A stretch of DNA of 64,000 bases from assembly GCA_022559845.1 (NCBI GenBank), contig CM040120.1:312418855-312482854 (forward strand), read 5' to 3'. This DNA comes from Amorphophallus konjac. Taxonomy: Eukaryota; Streptophyta; Magnoliopsida; Alismatales; Araceae. How positions within the stretch are numbered: the first letter of the stretch is position 1; each line of letters starts with the position of its first letter. The translations under genes and the position numbers were made by a program. Below the pieces are notes generated by a model. That model searched no databases and was not told the DNA's origin. It worked only from the letters and a program-made list of their open reading frames with translations. Below are positions 43,151 through 54,597 of the stretch, piece by piece.

Positions 43151-46100
43151 CCGTTTAACCCCCATATCTTGCTATATTACATTTGTCCCGCTCGCCCCGC
43201 CGGAGCAATCTCCCGTGGTGGCCCCTTCTCTTTTCTCTTATTTCTGTGCTGCAGCAAACAAAAGAGGAGCCCGCGCGCTCCGCGTCTTCTCCGCTTCCCC
43301 GAACCGCGTGATGTCGCTCACAGATTGGTGAACAAATATAAAAATTAAAATGCCAGCTTTGGCATAAAAACAAAACACAAAAATAAAAATAATATATTTA
43401 TGGAGGCGTCCAGGCCCCTGGACGCCTCCATTAACTCCCTCACGGGCGCCGCCCACCGAACGACGGTTTGTCGTGTGTGAAAAAAGCCAAATTATGGAGA
43501 CGTCCAGCCAGCTGGACGCGCCCATTTCTGAATCACGAGGCGCCACTCACAAAACCACGCGTTGTGCCAAACCGCGTGCGGCCGTCGATGGTGTTCGGTG
43601 GACCTGTTGGAGGCGTCCGGGGCCATGGACGCCTCTGAAAGTCTCATGTTACTATACAACGCCCCGCGACGGCTTACGCGTTTTGAATCACTTGAGTGCT
43701 TCCTTTTCTTGAGTCTTCTTCCGCCCTTGGAGCCGAGGGTGAGATCCGGCGGAGCTCCGGCAGCGTAGGGACGACGTGGAAGCGCGGTGGATGAAGACGA
43801 CCTTCCTCTCGCGAGCGTGGGCACCCGAGAAGCCGGTAGAACCTCCACCTACAAAAGACCCCACGGGTTAGAAATGACTCCGTAGCCTCTGGGCTCCGGC
43901 AGCCGGAGACGTCCAGCCAGCTAGACGCGCCCATTTCTGAATCACGAGACGCCGCTCACAAAACCACGCGTTGTGCCAAACCGAGTGCGGCCGTCGGTGG
44001 TGTTCGGTGGACCTGTTGGAGGCGTCCGGGGCCCTGGACGCCTCCACAAAAATATTCTGAAAAAATAAATAAAAATAGAATAAAATATTAGTTCGGCCCT
44101 GATGGAGGTGTCCAGGGTCCTGGACGCCTCCACCCTCCGGAGCCCTATAAATAGAAGCCCACCCCCTCAGTTCTGGAAGAGCTTCTAAGAGATCCGATAG
44201 GCTGCCGGAGCCCAGAGGCTACCGGAGTCATTTCCTAACCCGTGGGGTCTTTTGTAGGTGGAGGTTCTGCCGGCTTCTCGGGTGCCCACGCTCGCGAGAG
44301 GAAGGTCATCTTCATCCCCCACGCTTCCACGTCGTCCCTACGCTGCTGGAGCTCCGCCGGATCTCACCCTCGGCTCCTCCAATAAGCCTTTTCTTCCCCT
44401 TTTTCTTCATAGTTCTTTACATTCATCATACTGCATCCTCTATCCCCCTACATAAGGGCTCCGTCTCTTGCATACTTCTTGCATTCATCATCGCATTTTC
44501 CTCCTACTCGAGTCCGAGAGGGGTTTAAAACCACACCAACCAGGTGTGTGTCAGGTCACGATCTCATTACTTTTATTGCAAGGAATTGTTACTACACTGC
44601 CATTTTCTAATTTCGTTCGTTTATTGTCTACTGTTTTGCAAGGGTAACCAAGGAAAGCCCTCTCCGTCGGCCGGTCGAAGGGGGAGGAAGGAGCAACTCG
44701 CCCTCTCCCGCTCTTGAGGTAGGCACGATCACTTTCTTTATTTTGGGGTCTTTTGACCCCTGGCGATCACATCTTGTTCTCGAGGCCGCGGCGAGTCACT
44801 TCCCCAATGGCCGTTTAAATTCCCGTTCTTATACATTATATTCTTATCTATTCATGTTCTCGAGGCCGCGTCGAGTCACTTCCCCAATGGCCGTTTAAAT
44901 TCTCGTTCTTATATGTTATATTCTTATCTATTCATGTTCTCGAGGCCGCGGCGAGTCACTTCCCCAATGGCCATTTAAATTCCCGTTCTTATATGTTATA
45001 TTCTTATCTATTCATGTTCTCGAGGCCGCGGCAAGTCACTTCCCCAATGGCCATTTAAATTCCCTCTCTTTATATTCGCTTTATATTCTGTTATCTTCTT
45101 ATCTGCTCATATTCTCGAGGCCGCAGCGAGTCACTTCCCCAATGGCCGTTTCAATTCTTGCTATTTAATTTCTGCACCATTCCCGTCCCCCCGAGGCCGC
45201 GGCGAGTCACTTCTCGCTATGGCCGTTTAACCCCCATATCTTGCTATATTACATTTGTCCCGCTCGCCCCGTCGGAGCAATCTCCCGTGGTGGCCCCATC
45301 TCTTTTCTCTTATTTCTGTGCTGCAGCAAACAAAAGAGGAGCCCGCGCGCTCCGCGTCTTCTCCGCTTCCCCGAACCGCGTGACGTCGCTCACAGATTGG
45401 CGAACAAATATAAAAAATTAAAATGCCAGCTTTGGCATAAAAACAAAACACAAAAATAAAAATAATATATTTATGGAGGCGTCCAGGCCCCTGGACGCCT
45501 CCATCAACTCCCTCACGGGCGCCGCCCACCGAACGACGGTTTGTCGTGTGTGAAAAAAGTTAAATTATGGAGACGTCCAACCAGCTGGACGCGCCCATTT
45601 CTGAATCACGAGACGCCACTCACAAAACCACGCATTGTGTCAAACCGCGTGCGGCCGTCGATGGTGTTCGGTGGACCTGTTGGAGGCGTCCGGGGCCATG
45701 GACGCCTCCGAAAGTCTCATGTTCCTATACAACGCCCCGCGATGGCTTACGTGTTTTGAATCACTTGAGTGTTTCCTTTTCTTGAGTCTTCTTCCGCCCT
45801 TGGAGCCGAGGGTGAGATCCGACGGAGCTCCGGCAGCGTAGGGACGACGTGGAAGCGCGGTGGATGAAGACGACCTTCCTCTCGCGAGCGTGGGCACCCG
45901 AGAAGCCGGTAGAACCTCCACCTACAAAAGACCCCACAGGTTAGAAATGACTCCGTAGCCTCTGGGCTCCGGCAGCCGGAGACGTCCAGCCAGCTGGACG
46001 CGCCCATTTCTGAATCACGAGGCGCCGCTCACAAAATCACGCGTTGTGCCAAACCGCGTGCGGCCGTCGGTGGTGTTCGGTGGACCTGTTGGAGGCGTCC

Positions 46101-47470
46101 GGGACCCTGGACGCCTCCACAAAAATATTCTGAAAAAATAAATAAAAATAGAATAAAATATTAGTTCGGCCCTGATGGAGGTGTCCAGGGTCCTGAACGC
46201 CTCCACCCTCCGGAGCCCTATAAATAGAGGCCCACCCCCTCAGTTCTGGAAGAGCTTCTAAGACATCCGATAGGCTGCCGGAGCCCAGAGGCTACCGGAG
46301 TCATTTTCTAACCCGTGGTGTCTTTTGTAGGTGGAGGTTCTGTCGGCTTCTCGGGTGCCCACGCTCGCGAGAGGAATGTCGTCTTCATCCACCACGCTTC
46401 CACGTCGTCCCTACGCTGCCGGAGCTCCGCCGGATCTCACCCTCGGCTCCTCCAATAAGCCTTTTCTTCCCCTTTTTCTTCATAGTTCTTTACATTCATC
46501 ATACTGCATCCTCTATCCCCCTACATAAGGGCTCCGTCTCTTGCATACTTCTTGCATTCATCATCGCATTTTCCTCCTACTCGAGTCCGAGAGGGGTTTA
46601 AAACCACACCAACCAGGTGTGTGTTAGGTCACGATCTCATTACTTTTATTGCAAGGAATTGTTACTACACTGCCATTTTCTAATTTCATTCGTTTATTGT
46701 CTACTGTTTTGCAAGGGTAACCAAGGAAAGCCCTCTCCGTCGGCCGGCCGAAGGGGGAGGAAGGAGCAACTCGCCATCTCCCGCTCTTGAGGTAGGCGCG
46801 ATCACTTTCTTTATTTTGGGGTCTTTTGGCCCCTGGCGATCACATCTTGTTCTCGAGGCCGCGGCGAGTCACTTCCCCAATGGCCGTTTAAATTTCCGTT
46901 CTTATACATTATATTCTTATCTATTCATGTTCTCGAGGCCGCGGCGAGTCACTTCCCTAATGGCCATTTAAATTCCCGTTCTTATATGTTATATTCTTAT
47001 CTATTTATGTTCTCGAGGCCGCGGCGAGTCACTTCCCCAATGGCCGTTTAAATTCCCGTTCTTATATGTTATATTCTTATCTATTCATGTTCTCGAGGCC
47101 GCGGTGAGTCACTTCCCCAATGGCCATTTAAATTCCCTCTCTTTATATTCTCTTTATATTCTGTTATCTTCTTATCTGCTCATATTCTCGAGGCCGCGGC
47201 GAGTCACTTCCCCAATGGCCGTTTCAATTCTTGGTATTTAATTTCTACACCATTCCCGTCCCCCCGAGGCCGCGGCGAGTCACTTCCCGCTATGGCCGTT
47301 TAACCCCCATATCTTGCTATATTACATTTGTCCCGCTCGCCCCGCCGGAGCAATCTCCCGTGGTGGCCCCTTCTCTTTTCTCTTATTTCTGTGCTGCAGC
47401 AAACAAAAGAGGAGCCCGCGCGCTCCGCGTCTTATCCGCTTCCCCGAACCGCGTGACGTCGCTCACAGAT

Positions 47471-47488
47471 TGGCGATCACGGTGGGGC
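47471..47488 (+). promoter_or_regulatory. Candidate primer-binding site of Tat element
   Basis: TGGCGATCACGGTGGGGC lies three bases after the CACA LTR end of unit 3. It has the TGG start expected of a tRNA 3' CCA complement. I cannot assign the tRNA with confidence. Confidence 0.6.
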
Positions 47489-48061
47489 CTCTACTGCTTC
47501 CTTTTGGCTACCCTTGTAAGTTCAGCACCGTCCGTGCCTCTCCACCTTGGCGCCCTCGCGCGCCCCCATTGTGCACACGGCAGCACTGTCAGTTGTGATT
47601 GGTTGGGTGTTTATTATATGTTTATTATTTCTGTTATTTTCTTACTCTATATCTCTGTCAGCATTCCATTGCATACATCCATCCCTCTTTTATATCCTTT
47701 TTCATTTTTTCTAAGGATCACCCTTTCCCGGTGAAGGAAGGACTCTCCGTTTGAGAATTCCTCTTGACGGACTAGAATCTCCTCCACTGGGACCTCCGTA
47801 AGTCCCCGACATCGAAGAATCTCCTCTTCGTTCACTGGGCTAGTTGTACCATTGAAGTTCCCCGGAGTTAGTCATCCCATTCGTGGTGAGACGAGAGACC
47901 CTAGCTGACACGGCGGTGAAACAAAAATAAACTAGGGTCCCTATTTTGTGTAAACTTCGGATCTCGCTAAAAACACAAAAAAAAGTCATCAAAATCAAAA
48001 CACAAAAAAGGCGTAAAGGCATCAACTTGTTTGATAATCTCTGCTACCTGCTTGCTAGTGT
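47489..48061 (+). other. 5' leader of Tat element
   Basis: No coding sequence and no copy of the structured RNA segment is seen here. The stretch is T/C-rich with short upstream ATGs. Its last part (about 47930-48040) is A-rich. Confidence 0.5.
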
Positions 48062-49893
48062 ATGTTTTTGCGTTCTGGAAAAACTGTGAGCATGGCCCAC
48101 GAGTCTTTTGAGGAGAACCACCCTAGTCGTGGTTTGTCAGCCGACCCGCGAGTCTATGCTATGGACTCGGGTCCTTCTCATGAGCCCTCGCATGAGGTGC
48201 AGGTTATTACCGGGGACACATCCCCACCACAGGATATCTCTTCCTTACTGGGCGTCCTCGCCAACACGGAGCTTACCTCTGAACAGCTCCGGGCCTTCCA
48301 GGCCATTCTGAAGGGGAAATATGTTTCCCCCACGCCCCAGGAATCAACTCCGGCCATTGCACCTCTCCAAGAGTCTGTGCAGGCCATTCCATCTCCTTCA
48401 TTGGCGCAAGCCATCCAGTCTCCCTCGCTTCAAGGACAAGCGAGCCAACAACCACCCTCATTCCAGTTCCCGTCACAATCTCAAACTCCCGTTGTTCCCC
48501 ACATACCGCTTCAGCCGGGGCCAACTGTCGGCGGTCCGACAGCTCCCTCTCATTCGGGGTTCCCCCCTCAAGTCTCCGGGAGACAGTTTCTCCCCCAGTG
48601 GCAAGTGCCACCTTCACCTCCAGAGGAGCTCACCCAATCGCTCCTCAATAGGTTCAATCGCATGGACGAGCAGTTTCAAAATCTGAGAAGAATGGTGGAC
48701 GTGAAAGCCACCCCGGAGGTTGCTTTGCCAATCCTTCCCGTCATTCATCTTCCTCCCTCCGAAATACCCACGTACCACAGATACAATGGTACCGGCAACC
48801 CCTTCATTCACCTCAAGGATTTCATGTATGAGTCCTCCTATTGGCAAAACGATCAGAGGTCCCTGGCATACCTCTTTCGGAGATCATTGGATGGTCCCGC
48901 ACTAGAGTGGTTCTATTCTTGGAGCCCCGCGAGGCCGAGAATTTTGAAATAGTCCAGAGAAGGTTCTTGCAGAAATATAGGGATAGGGTCGGTCCCTCAC
49001 TCTCCATTACCGACCTAGTGGCTGAAAAGATGAAGCCCGACGAGGATTTTGTCCGCTATGCTGATAGATGGAGGTCTCTGGCGGAAAGAATAAGGGATAC
49101 CCTCTCCGAGCCCGAACAAGTGAAGATGATTGTGTCTAATGCAACCCCACAGTTCAGACACGTCCTGGCCATGAATAAACTTACTACAATGGAGGAACTC
49201 TATGAAAGGGCCCGGTACATCCAAACTCAGTTAAAAGACTCCCCCATTATGAACATGTTTGAGTCACCGAAGCCCAAAGTGGTCAGAAAGACAGGCGCTG
49301 GTGTCTCGGGCGGAGCCACAGAAGGGGTCATGACAAATGAGCAAGTGGGTGCGGTCAACAATGCCAACTATGCAGTCAACCCAAGGCCTCCACAAATGCC
49401 CTGACTTCCCCTCCAACCAGGTCCTTTCCCTCTTCGTCCTCCACCCCAAAATAATCCACCCCAGGATAATATGCCTCCATTACGTCAACCCCAGCAACAA
49501 CAACCACAACCTCAGCAACAACAACCACCGCTTCAGTACAACCAAGTTCCACCCCCGGGGAACTATGGTCCCCAACAGCAACAAAGGAGGCCGGTCGGTC
49601 CCAAGAGAGCCTACTATCCACCATTGCCAGAAACCTTAGCAGACATTTTTAATGCCCTCATGGCATCAAACCAACTCGCCCTACCCAGAGAAAGGCCCGT
49701 GTGGCCCCCGAATGTTGATACCTCCAAATACTGCGTCTACCACAGGCAGCCAGGACACACAGTAGATTACTGCTTCCATTTCAAAGATTACATCCACGAT
49801 ATGAATGATGAACATCAAATAGATTGGGATGAAATGAGACGATACGTCGCAGCTCTCAAGGCTAGGAGACCTCCTCATAGGCCACAGCAGTAG
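48062..49893 (+). pseudogene. Gag of Tat element
   Basis: The first frame opens at 48062 (MFLRSGKTVSM; the start codon is uncertain) and reads a Pro/Gln/Ser-rich N-terminus. The Retrotrans_gag domain begins near PTYHRYNGTGNPFIHLKDF. A frame change near 48920 moves the reading to a second frame, which continues FEIVQRRFLQKYRDRVG, PDEDFVRYADRWRSLAERI and MNKLTTMEELYERARYI. A TGA (49402-49404) follows, then a Gln-rich linker. A variant knuckle of C-X2-H-X4-H-X4-C type (CVYHRQPGHTVDYC, about 49733-49775), usual in Tat and Athila Gags, comes next, and a TAG at 49891-49893. Gag would form particles and bind genomic RNA. Confidence 0.87.
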
Positions 49894-52734
49894 TTACAAC
49901 AGCAGCAGCATCAGCAGCAACCACAACAACAACAACAGCTTCAGCATGCCCCACAACAACAGCCCGACATGGGCATAATCCAGAATCCATTACCAGAGCA
50001 CCAACAGCCCAATCATCAGGTTAACCCCATCTCCTCCTTCCCGGAAGTCGGGAGAGAGCAGGTGTGGCACCAGGAAAGTACTTCCATTCTTTCTACCGCC
50101 AATCCTATCATCACGCAACACCCTTGCCTTGCCCGGGTAGCACCTCTCTCTCATCAACCCGCGTCAGTATCACCTTCACCATTTCCACTACCATTACGCC
50201 CTCTCATCCGTACCCTGATCCCCTATCAACCGACACTCTCCACTACGCCTTCACACCCTCTCATCTTCTCCCACTCCCCCACTTTACCATCCACCTCTAC
50301 CACATTTACCCCTACGCCTTCTAAACCCCTTATCATCCGTCAACCATACATAACCCCGTCTTTCTCCACCGTATCACCACTAATGCCTTCAAAACCACTC
50401 ATTAACCATCACCCACCTCAAAATCATTGCTCGCTTCAAGCCCTACCCACTTCTACTTCGTCTCCACCTCCACCTTCCAGACCCCTTATCCTTCATAATC
50501 CGCGCGATATCCCCTATACCTCCACCATGCCTCCACCTAACAAACCCCTCATCAGAATCCCTGCTCCCGTCATCACCCCTGCTTCATCGACCATTCCTCC
50601 ACCACTACCCCTCAAACCTCTGTTAAAATCCACTGCTACCCCCACAGAGGTACAAAAGCCGCAGGCAATGGTGCTCCGGAGTGGAAGGATTTTCCACAGG
50701 GTTTTCCCCCACAACAGTCAGAATCTTGAGCAATCTCAGCCAGAGAAGGATGATGGAGAACAACCAGAAAGAGCCATCCCTAGAACACAGTATGATCTAT
50801 TGAAACACTTGGACAAGACGCCTGCTCGGATCTCCATCCTGGAGCTACTTCAAAGATCCACATCCCACCAGGCGGCCTTGATGGAATATCTTCAAAAAGT
50901 CATGGTTAATGAAGACCTCCCCATGGAGAATATTTCGACCGTTCTGACCCCGACAGACACACAACCGGCCATCATGTTCTACAACTACGAGCTCGCTCCC
51001 AAGGAGGCTCGAAAATATGCACTGTGCATTTCAATAAAAATTAATGGGGTATCCATAAACCCGTGTCTTGTGGACACGGGTGCTTCCATAAATGTGATCT
51101 CCATGAGCACTCTTCAGCTGTGTGGGGTCGACGAGGAACAAATAAGACCTTCCTCGATCACGGTCACGGCTTATGACAATAGCAAAAGGCCGCCGCAGGG
51201 GATGATTATTCTGAAGGCAGAACTAGGCCCCATGTCAATTCTCACAGAATTCCATGTCCTCGACATGGACCCCACATTCAAGGCTATACTGGATCGCCCT
51301 TACATCGAAGCCATGGACGCTGTGCCTTCCACCAACCATCAGTGCCTGAAGTTTCCTTACAATGGGAGAATTATTAAAGTGGTCAGTACACCTGTCCTTC
51401 ACACAGTGGATGCTATCAACACCTCTCTGCCCTCTGTTTGGCCGTCTCATCGACCCATATTGTCGCTACTGGACGTACGTGATTCATCTCACGTTCCACT
51501 AGCACCAAAGGAGCCGGTCAGGACAACCGCAACATCATATCTCCCTTTTCACTCCAAAGGGTGGGAGATTATAAGGAACATCGGCTACCAACAGGGTAAA
51601 GGTCTGGGCGCACAGTTACAGGGTAGGCTCAAACTGCCAAAGGAAATTAGGCCGAACCGCAGGTTTGGCCTAGGCTTCAAAGGACCGTTCAAGGCGGATT
51701 GGAAGCCCCTCACATGGACTCTATCAAATCACTTCAACAGAGGGCCCGTTGTTCAGATGGGAGATCACCCACGAGAAGCATATGGGGGATCACATGCTGT
51801 ATATTTGGCTGAAAAATGTCCGAGGATCACCAAAAGAGGCAAGATCAAAGATCCGGAATGCGAGTGGAACAAATGGTTCAACATACGGGACATTTTCGTT
51901 GCACTGGAAAGGATGTTCTCGTCTCCGCAGCTTGAAGGACCGCCATTGATCTCCGGAACACCAGAGAATATTACCACTCTTGCCAAGGTTCCAAACTATC
52001 CTCGTCCTCGCCAGAAGGACCCTGTCATCGACGGATCTTCATCCGTCCTCAACATTGCCGTCAACGGCTCATTAGCCGCCATCTTCTCCATCCACTCATC
52101 TCAGCCTTTGCTGATATCGTCTTCCTGGGCCAGACAATTGTCTGATGATCTTCCCAGATCCCCTTCTCTGTTTACATACCTACGCGGGCTTTTCAACCCG
52201 CGCCAGGTCTTCAACCATGATCTGCTCTATGAGCCTCACAATCCTCTAGCCATAACCACTTTTCTCTCTCCTCCAATCTCTTTTCACTGCTTTGTCATTC
52301 AAAATGAAAACGAAAAAAAAAACGTTAATTTTCAAACTCCCCAACAACACATCTTCGTTGAGGAAACCTCCTACAACTCCCATGGGTGCGTACCGCCCTG
52401 CGGACCACCCGTCCAAGGTCCGATGAGCGACCTTTTCTATCCCTCCTCTGAGGGGTCTCCTCGTGTACATTCTACACCATCCTCTTCGTCTTCTTCTTCT
52501 TCTGTAAATATTGTCAGTCAATCTAGGAATGATAGGCCAAGGGTAGTACCTAGGAAGAAATCCAAGGGTAGGCAGATCCCTCGTCGATTCCTTCTGGATT
52601 TGGCCGCCAGATGTCAGGCCCTTCTTGCCATCCCCCAGTTGTTAGAAAATCCCATCCAGCTACCGGAAATAGAATATGAGGGCGAATGTGCATTTGATGA
52701 AGGGTATAGAGTCTACGAGATCACGAATGAATAA
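49894..52734 (+). pseudogene. Protease region of Tat polyprotein with G-patch domain
   Basis: This continues in the same frame as gag. About 300 residues of Pro/Thr/Ser-rich linker lead to the aspartic protease with VDTGASINVIS (Asp codon at 51073) and LGPMSILTEFHVLDMDPTF. A G-patch follows (GWEIIRNIGYQQGKGLG, then LQGRL, about 51559-51690), a glycine-rich motif known for contacting RNA helicases and found in some plant gypsy polyproteins and retroviral proteases. After that comes a long low-complexity stretch ending in TAA at 52732-52734. The frame continues after the TAA into RT, so the stop may be mutational. Confidence 0.85.
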
Positions 52735-54243
52735 TGCCCCACTGAAGATGAGGGTGAAGAATATGAGGATGCGGCAGGCGCATACGCAAGTGGAATGAGG
52801 AGATTCGACGAGCCGTCAACCGCCATAGAAGAATCCACCAAAGAAGTCAACTTGGGAACTGAGGAAGACCCTAGGATCATGCTCATAAGTGACAGCCTAC
52901 CACCCTCTGAAGAAGAGGCATTAATTGAGGTTCTCAAGGAATATAAGGACACGTTTGCATGGAGCTACGAGGATATGCCGGGTCTAGATTCAACCTTGGT
53001 CGAACACCGTTTAACCCTAAAACCAGGGTCCGTCTCGATAAAACAAAGGTTAAGGCGTTTCCACCCTCAGATGGCTTTGAAAATGAAAGAAGAGGTCGAT
53101 AAGCTCCACAAAGCCAGGTTCATTAGAGTCGTCCTTTATCCTCAATGGGTGGCGAACATTGTCCCGGTCATGAAGAAAGATGGGAAAGTCAGGATTTGCA
53201 TCGACTTCCGGGACCTTAACCGCGCGTGTCCAAAGGATGATTTTCCCTTGCCTCACATTGATGTGTTGATCGATAACACGTCAGGATATGAAACCCTCTC
53301 ATTCATGGATGGATTCTCAGGATACAATCAAATTCGTTTGGCAGAAGAAGATCAGGAAAAGACGTCATTCACTACCCCTTGGGGAACATATTGTTACGTG
53401 GTCATATCGTTTGGGTTAAAGAATGCTGGAGCTACTTACCAAAGAGCTATGATGGCCATATTTCATGACATGATGCATATATACCTGGAAGTGTATGTGG
53501 ATGACTTGTTGGTGAAATCAAGGACCAGGATGGAGCATCCAGAAGTTTTAGCTAAGGTCTTGCAGAGGTCAAGGGAGTTCCAATTGAAAATGAACCCGAA
53601 GAAGTGTGTGTTTGGTGTGTCGTCAGGTAAATTGCTGGGGTTCATTGTAAGCAAAAGAGGGATCGAGATAGATCCCGACAAAGTTAAGGCCATCAGGGAT
53701 ATGCCGCCTCCCAAGAATTTGAGGGAAGTCCGAGGTTTAATCGGGAGGTTGCAGTTTATTCGTCGGTTTGTGTCCCAATATTCACAAAGGTGTAGACCTC
53801 TCTACGAATTGACCAAGCCAGGAGTAGAATTCCACTGGAATTCTAAATGTCAGAAAGCTTTTGAAGGGTTGAAGGAATATCTGGCTAGTCCACCCGTTCT
53901 CATTCCACCCAAACCAGAAAAACCTCTGATCCTTTACGTCTCAGTCTTGGATGACTCCGTGGGAGCCGTCCTCGCACAAGCTGATGAAGAAGGCAAGGAA
54001 CGGGCAACCTATTACTTGTCCAAACTTCTCAATCCCTGTGAGCAGAAGTACACCATCAGGGAGAAAACATGTGCTGCCCTCGTTTGGGTAGTGCAGAAAT
54101 TGAAGCACTACTTCTTGGCTCATGAGGTCCACTTGATTGCTCGAATGAATCCTATCAAATTCCTTCTGGAGAAAGCCGTCCTTACGGATAGGCTAGCACG
54201 CTGGCAAAGTTTTCTCTTTCAGTTCGGCATCACCTACATCTAG
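52735..54243 (+). pseudogene. Reverse transcriptase and RNase H of Tat element
   Basis: Gypsy RT motifs occur in order: VVLYPQWVANIVPVMKKDGK, RICIDFRDLNRACPKDDFPLP, FMDGFSGYNQI, TSFTTPWGTYCYVVISFGLKNAGATYQRAM, the active site YVDDLLVKS (near 53495), and KCVFGVSSGKLLGF. The connection and RNase H follow: KCQKAFEGLKEYL, LYVSVLDDSVGAVL and YTIREKTCAALVW. In RNase H the first catalytic Asp is in doubt (SVLDDSVGAVL in place of AS..AIGAVL). A TAG at 54241-54243 replaces a Gln codon in the usual IQQKAIKG context. Confidence 0.92.
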
Positions 54244-54597
54244 CAAAAGGCGATTAAAGGCTATGCCATAGCCGAGCATCTCGCTCACCATCCTCTTCCC
54301 AAGTTCGATCCCGTCCAATCAGAGTTTCCAGATGAGGAACTAATGTCCGTCAACCAATCAGATGAGCCAATGTGGACACTATATTTTGATGGAGCTCTAA
54401 ATTCTCAAGGGAGAGGAATCGGCGTCGCCCTCCTGTCGCCTGAAGGCCTCACATTCGCATTAGCATACCAGCTCAAATTTCCAGTTACCAATAATATAGC
54501 CGAATATGAAGCTCTTCTAGCTGGCCTAGAACTCGCTCATTCTTTTCGTATCACTGAGTTATGAGTCGTAGGTGATAGTCAACTCATCCTTCGTCAG
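54244..54597 (+). pseudogene. Second (archaeal-type) RNase H of Tat element
   Basis: After AIAEHLAHHPL the motifs WTLYFDGALNSQGRGIGVALLSPEG and NNIAEYEALLAGLELA are those of the additional RNase H known from Tat elements. A TGA at 54562-54564 stands where VVGDSQLI is normally preceded by Arg. The reading then continues VVGDSQLILRQV in frame. Confidence 0.88.

Larger units (their letters stand above)
41306..47467 (+). repeat. Three tandem LTR-derived units of the Tat element
   Basis: Units end at the same CGCTCACA: 43322, 45394 and 47467. Units 2 and 3 are tandem copies of 2,072 and 2,073 bp. Each has a TATA box and 80-bp subrepeats. Units 2 and 3 contain a 170-bp segment in inverse orientation (43735-43905 for unit 2), which is the reverse complement of 42130-42300, and a misplaced LTR-start segment (from 43639, TGAAAGTCTCATG). 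Each junction reads CACA, GATTGG(C/T)GA, then internal LTR sequence, so the first nine bases after the LTR are kept. Confidence 0.88.

Noticed and set aside
47231..47734. 167-codon ORF before gag
   Set aside because: It spans the LTR end and primer site. Shorter versions occur in LTR units 1 and 2 (43086, 45158) and diverge at the unit end.
48178..48617. Antisense ORFs over the Tat gag N-terminus
   Set aside because: They are shadows of the Pro/Ser-rich gag reading, with no motifs.
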